Below the pieces are notes generated by a model. It saw only the letters and a program-made list of their open reading frames with translations. It was not told the DNA's origin and made no database searches. From positions 1-9,565 of the forward strand of contig JAIYAA010000398.1 of NCBI GenBank assembly GCA_027489295.1: a DNA stretch of 9,565 nucleotides. Direction: 5' to 3'. This stretch comes from Sphingomonadales bacterium (GTDB lineage: Bacteria > Pseudomonadota > Alphaproteobacteria > Sphingomonadales > Sphingomonadaceae). Below, one piece after another: positions 1-6,097 of the stretch; position 1 is the stretch's first letter; each line of letters begins with the position of its first letter. A program made the translations under genes and the position numbers.

Positions 1-9
1 AACGCGCGC

Positions 10-804
10 TCAGGCTTGAATACACTGCTGGATATCGACCGCGAACGTGCGCGCTGCCGGAGAACCGCAGTTCTGGCCCATGCGCACGATCATTTCCGCT
101 GTCGCTCGAGGAACAAGCGCGATCACAAGGGGCGATGAAGGATGCAAACCAAGCCGGATGTCAGCAATATCAGCGAGGTCCGGCCCGAAGCGCCCAGCCA
201 GGCGTGAGCGGACTTCCGAGGCGTTGCGCGCTACAGACGCATGAAACACCTGCACCATGAGATTGTTGCGCGTATCCGCAATCGTAGCTGTGTACAGCCT
301 GAGCCGGGCCTTAGCACCTGATCGAGCATAGCCAGATCCATGCTCAACCTTGCCGCCCCCGCGGAGTGACTCTTCGAAAGCATCCTCCCCAACATCATCA
401 TCGTCGTTCATCAAGATGTCGAGCGAGGGCCTGTCGATGTCGAGCCCCAGCGCCAGCCCATGGAGCACCACACCTCGTGCGCAGTCATCGCGGTTCAGAC
501 AGGCGTCGATCGCCGCCTTCCCGTTGAACACATCGCGTGGAGCAAACATCCACGCCACTGGGTCATACGGCACCAAATCCCGGTGAAATCGTGTACCAGC
601 TTCGGCCGCCACATATGCAATACGACCAATCGCCCGACGCGTTGTGACCACAACCTGATCGTCTACATGGTCATCACCGAGTGGATCGGGAAAATCGACA
701 GATTGAAGACGTGCGTCTTTCTGGACCTGCTCACCCGACAGATCCGCGCTGATCAACGTATGCATGTTCAGCTCCCAGCTGGCCGGACCGCACATCAGCC
801 TCAT
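10..804 (-). CDS. Conserved-looking hypothetical protein, 264 aa
   Basis: I do not recognise this family. The frame stays open to an ATG at 837, but the start is placed at 804 because a strong Shine-Dalgarno GGAGG (plus-strand 813-817) lies 8 bases before it. Another in-frame Met follows 13 residues later. The protein is soluble, with no signal peptide or membrane segment. The middle has a compact region around the motifs AWMFAPRD, FNGKAAIDAC and LHGLALGLDID, followed by an acidic run (NDDDD) and a Gly-rich GGG turn. A second conserved-looking block near the C-terminus reads GLHPSSPLVIALVPRATAE. The 'W..P...F.G..A' pattern faintly recalls the toxin-binding domain of Xre/MbcA/ParS antitoxins, but I do not rely on it. 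It is divergent from an ArsR-type regulator, and a palindrome covers its promoter, so repression by that neighbour is plausible. Confidence 0.7.
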   Translation of the reverse strand: MRLMCGPASWELNMHTLISADLSGEQVQKDARLQSVDFPDPLGDDHVDDQVVVTTRRAIGRIAYVAAEAGTRFHRDLVPYDPVAWMFAPRDVFNGKAAIDACLNRDDCARGVVLHGLALGLDIDRPSLDILMNDDDDVGEDAFEESLRGGGKVEHGSGYARSGAKARLRLYTATIADTRNNLMVQVFHASVARNASEVRSRLAGRFGPDLADIADIRLGLHPSSPLVIALVPRATAEMIVRMGQNCGSPAARTFAVDIQQCIQA

Positions 805-844
805 GGTGATGCCCTCCGGACAACACCGATATTGCACCGATCGA

Positions 845-873
845 ATTATATTTCAATAGTTCCGGAGTTATTG
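845..873 (-). promoter_or_regulatory. Promoter of the 10-804 gene with an overlapping palindromic operator
   Basis: On the minus strand a perfect TATAAT -10 box lies at 850-845. This would start RNA near 838 and leave a leader of about 34 bases before the ATG at 804. The -35 side is poor. It is covered by a 20-bp palindrome at 854-873, CAATA-GT-TCCGGA-GT-TATTG, in which 16 of 20 positions are self-complementary. A dyad over the -35 and spacer region is where a dimeric repressor would sit. The ArsR-type gene starting at 957 is the obvious candidate, and the site could also control that gene, 83 bp downstream. The dyad and -10 are seen; the binding partner is inferred. Confidence 0.6.
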
Positions 874-956
874 TATGGTTAGCAGGTTGTAAGGCATGTC
901 GACGCGCGACGCTTGGAGCTGCGAAATGCGGAGCGTAAGGCATAGGAGTGGAAAAG

Positions 957-1259
957 ATGCAGGCCATGCAGATCATGAGCGCGCTGTCGCAGACGACGCG
1001 CTGGAGAGTTTATCAGCACCTCGTCGAGAGGCTGCCGGAGGGCATGACCGCCGGGGAGATCGCTCGCGCCGTGAACATGTCGCCAAACGGCATGACCCCG
1101 CACTTCGCCATTCTTTCCGCCGCAGGCCTGGTTTCATCGGAAAAGATCGGGCGTACCATCACATACCGAGCCGAAACGGAACCGGTTGCTGATCTCAGCG
1201 TGTTCCTGTCCGACGCTGTGGAGCGCGGCCGTGCAGCAGGACGCGTCAGAGCAAAATAG
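957..1259 (+). CDS. ArsR-family winged-helix transcriptional regulator, 100 aa
   Basis: This is a small dimeric winged-helix DNA-binding protein of the ArsR/SmtB type. The order of elements is typical: an N-terminal helix with LSQTTRWRVYQHLVE, then MTAGEIARAVNMS as the first HTH helices, a recognition helix in NGMTPHFAILSAAGLV, and the wing SSEKIGRTITYRAE. The start is ATG 957, with AGGAG at 944-948 eight bases upstream; a GTG at 948 in the same frame overlaps that Shine-Dalgarno and is unlikely. There is no cysteine at all, so the classical metal-sensing motif of arsenic or zinc sensors is absent. It may sense another signal or simply repress constitutively. It is divergent from the 10-804 gene, and the shared intergenic region holds a palindrome at 854-873 that it could bind. 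Confidence 0.88.
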   Translation: MQAMQIMSALSQTTRWRVYQHLVERLPEGMTAGEIARAVNMSPNGMTPHFAILSAAGLVSSEKIGRTITYRAETEPVADLSVFLSDAVERGRAAGRVRAK

Positions 1260-1340
1260 CTGAGGCCAGCCGCCTGGCACCTGACAGCCCGGCCGCGTGA
1301 ATGGCCGCGCCACGGCCGTGCTTCATGCTGGAATAAGGGG

Positions 1341-1377
1341 TGCTTGCGCTTGAAGTGTTCAGCTTCAAGCGCAAGCA
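1341..1377. repeat. Long perfect inverted repeat upstream of the response regulator
   Basis: Two 15-bp arms, 1341-1355 (TGCTTGCGCTTGAAG) and 1363-1377, are perfectly complementary around a 7-base loop. The hairpin lies between the ArsR-type gene (ending 1259) and the response regulator (starting 1434). No T-run follows on the plus strand, and none is seen on the minus strand, so it is not a canonical intrinsic terminator. It could still end transcription, or be an operator or an RNA structure in the leader. A perfect 10-bp palindrome, CACGGCCGTG, lies just upstream at 1311-1320. Confidence 0.65.
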
Positions 1378-1433
1378 TACGGCAGCGAGGGGAACACTTT
1401 GGTTCACTCGCGATTTCACCTGGGGAGGTGAAT

Positions 1434-1844
1434 ATGACGAGCTCTGGAGAAGCTACTGTTCTTGTTGTCGAGGACGAGACGTTCCTCCGGCTGGTCGCAG
1501 CAGACATGTTGCAGGAGAGCGGTTACCACGTTCTCGAAGCTGAGGATGCGACCGTCGCACTGGAGTTGCTGGCACGGCACAAAGTTGCCGTGGTGTTTGC
1601 AGACATCAACATCCCTGGGTTTATGAACGGGCTTGAGCTAGCCGAAGCCATCTCGGAGGCATATCCTCATGTAAGCGTAATCATCACGTCAGGGAGACAG
1701 TGGCTCGGTTCCGACGCCCTCCCGGCGGCAACTACGTTCCTGCCAAAGCCCTATCGGACCGCTCAACTCGCTTCACTGATTGGCGAGAAAACAGGGAGCC
1801 CTTCTAACGTAATCCTGATGCAGGCCACACCCCTCCAGGCATAA
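1434..1844 (+). CDS. Single-domain response regulator (CheY-like receiver), 136 aa
   Basis: This is a stand-alone phosphoacceptor domain of a two-component system, with no output domain. All key receiver residues are present: the acidic pair E13-D14 (VLVVEDE), phosphoacceptor D57 in FADINIPG, the switch residue T85 followed by S86 (IITSGR), and K105 in FLPKPY. The start is ATG 1434, with GGGGAGG at 1422-1428 just upstream. A longer frame to 1344 would run back through the hairpin at 1341-1377 and is rejected. The last 20 or so residues after the KPY motif are a short tail (VILMQATPLQA). Such single-domain regulators are common in alphaproteobacteria, where they act in phosphorelays or on other kinases. 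No kinase gene is next to it, so its partner is unknown and it is an orphan here. Confidence 0.93.
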   Translation: MTSSGEATVLVVEDETFLRLVAADMLQESGYHVLEAEDATVALELLARHKVAVVFADINIPGFMNGLELAEAISEAYPHVSVIITSGRQWLGSDALPAATTFLPKPYRTAQLASLIGEKTGSPSNVILMQATPLQA

Positions 1845-2093
1845 CCATCCTCTCCACATTCGCCGACATATCGCAGAACATGCAACGATCGGCGGCGCGC
1901 TCCGTTTGCACAATCCCCCTGGTAACATTCGCCACATCAGCGCGAACGAGAAGCGGCGCAAACGGAGCTGAGGCCTCGAGCCCCCGACCTTTCTCCGCAC
2001 GCACAATCAGGCAGGGTAATCTGACATCCGCTACACAGAAGCAGCGTATCAAACCTGTAGGCGTTCGCACGCAATTGGACTTATCAAATAACT
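1845..2093. other. Stretch without a supportable gene
   Basis: Several overlapping frames of 65-90 codons exist on both strands, but none has a Shine-Dalgarno, a recognisable motif or a convincing composition. The best of them, a minus-strand frame over 1804-2070, would overlap the end of the response regulator gene and starts with GTG. It is left out. No terminator hairpin is evident after the response regulator. Confidence 0.5.
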
Positions 2094-2330
2094 ATGCGTT
2101 CGATCGGGATCGAGCCGATCTGCGCCTACTCTTTAGCCCATGAAGGCAAGCTCGCTCGAGTCGCGCAGCCGCCACAAGCCGACGCCTTCGTATATCGCGA
2201 GGTTGATCACAGCGAAAGCGCAGCCATGTTCGTCGGGCAGCCGGAAAGAGTTCCTCAATTGCAGATCTTCGCGCTGGCTGAAAGCCCCGGCTCCTCAAAC
2301 GTATGGCGCTGCTCCTACGTATGGCGTTAG
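2094..2330 (+). CDS. Doubtful small ORF, 78 aa
   Basis: No family is recognised. The frame is listed because its composition looks more like coding sequence than the surrounding frames: third codon positions are mostly G or C, and the central run (ARVAQPPQADAFVYREVDHS and onward to VPQLQIFALAES) reads like a folded peptide. Against it, there is no Shine-Dalgarno before ATG 2094, and the frame is already open from 2061. It could be a remnant of a longer gene. The final codons are made from a short direct repeat (2290-2308 and 2311-2326), giving VWR twice. Confidence 0.27.
   Translation: MRSIGIEPICAYSLAHEGKLARVAQPPQADAFVYREVDHSESAAMFVGQPERVPQLQIFALAESPGSSNVWRCSYVWR
2290..2326. repeat. Short tandem direct repeat
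   Basis: GCTCCT followed by ACGTATGGCG occurs twice. The first copy spans 2290-2308, with three extra bases (CAA) between the two parts; the second spans 2311-2326 without them. The starts are 21 bases apart, about two helical turns. This could be a small duplication or a protein-binding pair upstream of the zinc-ribbon candidate at 2400. Confidence 0.5.
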
Positions 2331-2399
2331 GTATTCGTCCTAAGAAGCGGATTGATCAAGGTTTGCTATCATCACCAGGTACTGCGCGAGGGGGCTGGG

Positions 2400-2576
2400 A
2401 TGGCGGTTTGGGAATCGGTTCGGCAGATCGCATTTGGACGCAGGGCCGATAACCGGCTCAGCCACACGCGTAGCCCCATCTGCTATGGCTGCTTCGGGGC
2501 TCCGCCGGACGCAGACGACCTTCGCTGCCGGACATGTCCACAGGCAGCTACACAACAATCAGTGGTGACTGCTTAG
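2400..2576 (+). CDS. Candidate small zinc-ribbon protein, 58 aa
   Basis: The signature is two CxxC knuckles, C28-C31 and C43-C46, in CYGCFGAPPDADDLRCRTC. That is a four-cysteine zinc ribbon with an 11-residue spacer. Before it lies a basic N-terminal part (VRQIAFGRRADNR). ATG 2400 has GAGGGG at 2388-2393, 6 bases upstream; an upstream in-frame TTG at 2352 lacks this. Zinc ribbons of this size bind nucleic acid or act as protein adaptors, and the target here is unknown. The gene faces the 2618-3163 gene across 41 bp. The metal site and Shine-Dalgarno support it; the short length and lack of a recognised family limit confidence. Confidence 0.5.
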   Translation: MAVWESVRQIAFGRRADNRLSHTRSPICYGCFGAPPDADDLRCRTCPQAATQQSVVTA

Positions 2577-2617
2577 CCCGATAATGCTCTCGGTCGAGCC
2601 TCGACGTGGCCGACATC

Positions 2618-3163
2618 TCAACTTTTGCCGTCATGGCGATCGCAGCGGTCCTCTATCGAGATCCGCTGCACATCTGCAGCTCCGCGGATCCTTACGCCTT
2701 GTCCCTCATCAGAGATTTTCTCGACACGCAAAGTTCGAGGTAGGAAGTCTACGTCAACCCATTCATGCAGTAAGCTGTCGACCAGCGAAGCCCGTAGAAG
2801 CTCTGGGAACGAGGCCAGTGTAAGCGTGGTCTTCGCGACTGCGGCATGCACAGACCAACCCTCCGCCGCAATCAGCGCCTGCACTGCCCCATCCTGAAAC
2901 CAGATGATGGCCAACGCGCCAAGTTCACAGGCACGTAACCCGAAGTGCGGGTGCGCATAAGAACTCAACGTGTGCCGCAAGCACGCGCCCTCACCTTGAT
3001 AAAGCGCGGCCAGAACCCGTTCCGGGCGAGCGCCCCTTTTTTCGAGATATAAACATAGCGCGACGGGTACGACCAGCTCGGCGCTGCGGAGGTGACTGAC
3101 ACATCCGGCGGCCGCTCCCCATTCATCCTCTAATTTGGCCGGCACTGATTCAAGCTCGTCCAA
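2618..3163 (-). CDS. Hypothetical protein, 181 aa
   Basis: I do not recognise the family. The frame runs 181 codons with G/C-rich third positions and a balanced, protein-like composition including four tryptophans. The start is taken as TTG 3163, because an in-frame stop (TAG) lies four codons upstream and AGGA sits 4 bases before the TTG. A GTG six codons later is the main alternative. The protein looks mostly helical, with a hydrophobic stretch near residues 28-40 (ELVVPVALCLYLE), a central ALAIIWFQDGAVQALIAAEG, and TLTLASFPELLRASLVDSL followed by HEWVDVDFLP. The last 35 residues look like beta structure. No catalytic motif, signal peptide or clear membrane helix is visible. It stands alone, converging on the zinc-ribbon candidate. 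Confidence 0.65.
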   Translation of the reverse strand: MDELESVPAKLEDEWGAAAGCVSHLRSAELVVPVALCLYLEKRGARPERVLAALYQGEGACLRHTLSSYAHPHFGLRACELGALAIIWFQDGAVQALIAAEGWSVHAAVAKTTLTLASFPELLRASLVDSLLHEWVDVDFLPRTLRVEKISDEGQGVRIRGAADVQRISIEDRCDRHDGKS

Positions 3164-3572
3164 TAAATCCTACGCCGTCTCCATTCCACCAATCCGCAAT
3201 CTATTCCCGGCGTTGTGAAGTGATGGCATACGACCTTGAGCTAGACGTCCTCCGTTAATTAAGTCTGAAGAAGCGCAGTCACCTCTGATTCTTTAAATTA
3301 TTCAAGTGAATTTGAATTCGTAACCGCGCTCCAAAGATCGCGCATACGCGGTTGCACCAGCCAGAGGTGGCATTTTGATCACATGCCTGGCGCAACCGCC
3401 TGTTTAGACAAACTGATGGCTCACCCGCTCCAGGGACAGAGCCGACGTCACTTTACAAATATCATTACATTATGACGACTCCTGCGCCTCCAGTGCAATT
3501 ACGAACGTCACCGGAGCCATTATCTATTATCGAGTTCAGACCCTTGACTTACATTTGATAAAGGGAAAAAAG
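3164..3572. other. AT-richer intergenic region with inverted repeats
   Basis: There are no coding frames of note. The stretch around 3283-3322 is rich in A and T and contains an ATTCAA/TTGAAT dyad (3300-3305 and 3312-3317). An AACCGCG/CGCGGTT inverted repeat spans 3322-3328 and 3347-3353, with a third AACCGC near 3394-3399. ACGTCAC occurs at 3445-3451 and 3505-3511, 60 bases apart. The 8-mer TGGCATAC at 3224-3231 also occurs in the second repeat before tnsA (6161-6168). The region lies ahead of the first non-catalytic transposase gene and is a reasonable place to look for a transposon end or its binding sites, but none can be assigned. Confidence 0.45.
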
Positions 3573-4592
3573 GTGAATAATTCAGATAAATTCCCCGAAC
3601 TATCTCATCTACCTCCACATGTGCGCACGAAGATGCGCGAACGGGTGGAGGTCGTGCGGCGGTACGTCACGAACAAGTCGCGCAGCAATGCTGAAGCCAG
3701 CGCCTCTCGGCTAGGCTTGAGCATGGTCCATTTCAAGAAGTTGGCCCGGCTGTGGGAGCTCCACGGTGACGTTGACCGCCTTCCAGGAGCCGACTGGCCA
3801 AAAACCAAGAGCATTGCGACCACGACCGAGCAGCTGGAGGTTATCGCAGCAGCTATCGCTGCGTGCCCCGAGAAGACAATTGCGGAGATCACCCGCGAGG
3901 CGACCGCGATCGCACGCGCGAAGGGTGTTCAGCTGCCATCGAGAAATACCATCAGCGCTCGGATCAAGGAACTGCAGGAAGCGCCCATGCGAGCGAAAGG
4001 GTTTGGCCACGACTGCGACATCGTCATCACTCAAGCGGCCCTGAACGTACCGGTCGCATACTCTGATGCGGCCGTGATGCCAGTCGCAGCCCTCGCGATA
4101 CATCCCCCAACGCGGGTTATCCTCGGCTTGGCCATAGGCTTGGAAATGACCGCCCGATTGGCTGCGGAAGCGCTGGTTGAGGCATTAACAAGATTGCCAA
4201 TGTCGAGCATCGCCGCCGCAACCCAAGGGCCGCTTCGGATTGCCATGGACATACTGCCAGGTGACGCCTGGCATGCGCTAGCTGAGACAATGAACAAAAC
4301 AAGAACGCAACTGGTAGGCGGCGCACGCAAGGTGCCTCGACGAGACGTTGCCGCAGCTTACCTTGGCAAAGAGGTCAAAGGTATCGACATCTATCCCAGG
4401 CTAGCCTTGAAGCCAGCGTGCGAGCGCCAGCCATATGTTGAAAGCGGGCAAGCGAGTCTGACGCTGGAGGAGGCCAAGACCTTCGCTGCCGCTCGTATGA
4501 TCCCAATCATTCGGCCTGTTGCGGATGGTGATGCGGCACTTGGTCTGCGGACGGCGCTACTCCGTTGGCTTGATGCTACAGCACGGGGCTAA
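3573..4592 (+). CDS. Non-catalytic TnsB/Mu-transposase-like protein, 339 aa
   Basis: This appears to be a member of the Tn7 TnsB / Mu transposase family that cannot be an active DDE enzyme. Two N-terminal DNA-binding HTH modules are visible, near residues 38-62 (ASRLGLSMVHFKKLARLW) and 98-132 (ending PSRNTISARIKEL). An RNase H-like core follows. Compared by eye with the neighbouring transposase, PVAALAIHPPTRVILGLAIG lines up with that protein's beta-hairpin, D149 with D282, and RIAMDILPGDAWHALAE with the second-aspartate strand (D226 with D401). The spacing from D226 to the conserved proline is identical, but the catalytic glutamate position is A262. The protein ends in the helical tail and lacks the Mu C-terminal barrel. 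The start is GTG 3573, with AGGG at 3562-3565 seven bases upstream; an in-frame TTG at 3555 is less likely. It converges on its paralogue at 4944-6059. A role in binding ends or targets, or in regulation, is inferred. Confidence 0.8.
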   Translation: MNNSDKFPELSHLPPHVRTKMRERVEVVRRYVTNKSRSNAEASASRLGLSMVHFKKLARLWELHGDVDRLPGADWPKTKSIATTTEQLEVIAAAIAACPEKTIAEITREATAIARAKGVQLPSRNTISARIKELQEAPMRAKGFGHDCDIVITQAALNVPVAYSDAAVMPVAALAIHPPTRVILGLAIGLEMTARLAAEALVEALTRLPMSSIAAATQGPLRIAMDILPGDAWHALAETMNKTRTQLVGGARKVPRRDVAAAYLGKEVKGIDIYPRLALKPACERQPYVESGQASLTLEEAKTFAAARMIPIIRPVADGDAALGLRTALLRWLDATARG

Positions 4593-4658
4593 ACTTAGGG
4601 TTCGGCCACAAACAGACTGCGCTTCGCGACGGAAGAAACTTCATAAGCACGTTGATCT

Positions 4659-4682
4659 GAAGGGTGATCGACACAACCCTTC
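4659..4682. terminator. Possible stem-loop between convergent genes
   Basis: GAAGGGT (4659-4665) and ACCCTTC (4676-4682) form a perfect 7-bp stem with a 10-base loop, about 67 bases after the stop of the 3573-4592 gene. No U-tract follows in either direction, so intrinsic termination is only a possibility. Confidence 0.25.
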
Positions 4683-4802
4683 CCGTCTGCAGCGGCAGCG
4701 CAGTTCCCAGCCAGGATATGGCAGAACGTCCGCTAGGCATTCACATGTTCAACAAAGCAGCTACCCTCGTATAGCCCACGCCGTATGAACAGGGCGAAGG
4801 GT

Positions 4803-4857
4803 GCACACCGTGTACTGATCGGCGCTGCATACCGTGCCACGGACGACGCGCACCGTT
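4803..4857. repeat. Three phased direct repeats, consensus GCRYACCGTK
   Basis: GCACACCGTG (4803-4812), GCATACCGTG (4827-4836) and GCGCACCGTT (4848-4857) are spaced 24 and 21 bases start to start, so they sit on roughly the same face of the helix. A weaker relative, CCACGCCGTA, lies at 4776-4785. Arrays of short direct repeats about two turns apart are how TnsB-type proteins recognise transposon ends, so this is a candidate binding array. The repeats are short and chance is not excluded. Confidence 0.4.
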
Positions 4858-4943
4858 AGGTGTCCGCCGACAGCCGCAGATGACAACTTAGCGCGGCAAC
4901 CGCAGAAGAGATGGCTAGGCGCAAGAAAAGCCTTATGCAGCCG

Positions 4944-6059
4944 TTACCTATGCGGTATCGGTCCCTGGTTTCGAAGAGCCGGTGCCGCTCCCACATCGAC
5001 GACGGGCTTTAACGCGCCATACATGCTACCGATCGAGACGAATCCACGGTCCGACATTGCAGCACGTAAGTGCTTGAGACATACCGCATTGTGAGATCGA
5101 ACCGCCTCGTCAGCGACCTGACTTATACGAGCGGCATCCCAGAGGATGTCCTCCGTCCGCCGAGCAGCTCGACCTCCACGCGGGCGCAGTGGCAAAATGT
5201 CGACGCTGCCGTTGAGCATGTTCGCAGCTCGGTCGCCGACCCTACGCTGGGGAGAGTTGACGATCTGACCCACCGGTAGAACTGCACGAAGCGCGGCGGT
5301 GTAGGACGGCGGAGTATCTTGTGGAGTGACGATAGTAAGGCTTGCGAGTTCCTCTCTTCGAACGTCCAGGCTGTCCAAGTTCAATGACGCCAAACCAGCC
5401 GACATCGACCGCCGTTGAAGCTCGAACGACGCCTCCGCCGCTCCTACCGCATGCCCAAGAACAAGCCCCGACGCAGCCTCGATCAGCAATGCTATCACCG
5501 CGCGGTCAAAAGCCGACCCCACGGCAATTTGGGCACCCAACGGACAAACATCTGCAAGCAAGTGCCTGCCATAGCTTCTCCGCAGCGAACTGGGATCTTG
5601 TCTAAACGCGTCTCTCCGTTCCCGCGCAATTGCGCGGACTGTGTTGAACGCCAACGCTACACCCGACTGCCGATGTGCCGCTCTTGCTAACGCGTCGATG
5701 GAAGCATCAGGCTCTTTGCGTAGCATCTCGTCGATCAGCGCCGACACGGCGTGATGGTCCTGCGTGTCGCTTCGCTGCCGCGGCGCCCGGCCAGCGTAGG
5801 GAAGCAATGTCTCTACGCGGCGATGCGCTCGCCATCGCCTGACCAGAGACTGGAATCCGCTAGAAGTTAGGCCCTTCGGATCATCATCGGGCGCCCGTGT
5901 TGCGCGCCGTGCTCCCTCTTCAACCTCAATCAGCGCCGCCAAGCGAACCTCTACCAGCCTCTCGTCCTCCGATGACAGCTTACGAAGCAGCGATTCCTCA
6001 TCCGCGCTAAGGCCCGTCGGCCAGGCACGCCGAACCAGCTTTTCAAGATTGGGGTTCAC
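4944..6059 (-). CDS. Second non-catalytic TnsB/Mu-transposase-like protein, 371 aa
   Basis: This is a more diverged paralogue of the same fold. A charged helical N-terminus (residues 1-55) precedes two HTH-like modules near residues 64-82 (LTSSGFQSLVRRWRAHR) and 117-147. The core hairpin RAVIALLIEAASGLVLGHAVG matches RPYLTVLMDVYSRCVIGYSIS of the neighbouring active transposase. D170 may stand for the first catalytic aspartate. The second aspartate position is P246 (IVTPQ against IITDN), and the glutamate helix reads SPQRRVGDRAANML, with D276 or R277 where E belongs. The helical tail RTEDILWDAARISQVADEAV is kept, the Mu C-terminal barrel is absent, and about 45 residues of unrelated sequence end the protein. 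The start is GTG 6059, with AGGG (plus-strand 6068-6071) 8 bases upstream. It is divergent from tnsA across 95 bp. The frame is uninterrupted, arguing against simple decay. Function is inferred to be DNA binding without strand transfer. Confidence 0.75.
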   Translation of the reverse strand: MNPNLEKLVRRAWPTGLSADEESLLRKLSSEDERLVEVRLAALIEVEEGARRATRAPDDDPKGLTSSGFQSLVRRWRAHRRVETLLPYAGRAPRQRSDTQDHHAVSALIDEMLRKEPDASIDALARAAHRQSGVALAFNTVRAIARERRDAFRQDPSSLRRSYGRHLLADVCPLGAQIAVGSAFDRAVIALLIEAASGLVLGHAVGAAEASFELQRRSMSAGLASLNLDSLDVRREELASLTIVTPQDTPPSYTAALRAVLPVGQIVNSPQRRVGDRAANMLNGSVDILPLRPRGGRAARRTEDILWDAARISQVADEAVRSHNAVCLKHLRAAMSDRGFVSIGSMYGALKPVVDVGAAPALRNQGPIPHR

Positions 6060-6097
6060 AGATCAGGCCCTAGTTTGTTGCGGAAATGGGATGCGGC

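Larger units (their letters stand above)
4593..4943. other. Convergent intergenic region between the two non-catalytic paralogues
   Basis: No gene is supported in these 351 bases. The region contains a 7-bp stem at 4659-4682 and a cluster of short direct repeats at 4803-4857, each listed separately. Frames crossing the region lack Shine-Dalgarno sites and are low-complexity and basic, as expected of non-coding frames. Confidence 0.5.

Noticed and set aside
460..882. Plus-strand 140-codon frame opposite the 10-804 gene
   Set aside because: It lacks a Shine-Dalgarno and runs across the minus-strand gene's promoter and start. The minus-strand frame is longer and has a strong ribosome binding site.
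1391..1415. GGAAC at 1391-1395 as the -35 of a general stress (EcfG) promoter for the response regulator
   Set aside because: No CGTT-like -10 is present at 16-17 bases; only CGAT at the wrong spacing.
2094..2140. tRNA-like sequence around GATCGGGATCGAGCCGATC
   Set aside because: It resembles a T-arm only superficially; no acceptor, D or anticodon arms can be drawn around it.
3164..3572. Transposon end upstream of the first dead paralogue
   Set aside because: The inverted and direct repeats here are short and do not form a consistent array, and no terminal dinucleotide with target duplication could be identified.
3544..3573. TTGACT at 3544-3549 as the -35 box of the first dead transposase gene
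   Set aside because: With normal spacing the -10 box would fall on the Shine-Dalgarno, and RNA would start after the GTG at 3573.
3605..4330. Frames overlapping the first dead transposase gene on both strands
   Set aside because: The 339-residue frame has motifs, a Shine-Dalgarno and a family layout; the overlapping frames have none.
3573..6059. The two transposase-like genes as simple pseudogenes of tnsB
   Set aside because: Both frames are uninterrupted with plausible starts and ribosome binding sites, and both stop before the same C-terminal domain. Random decay would be expected to leave stops and frameshifts.
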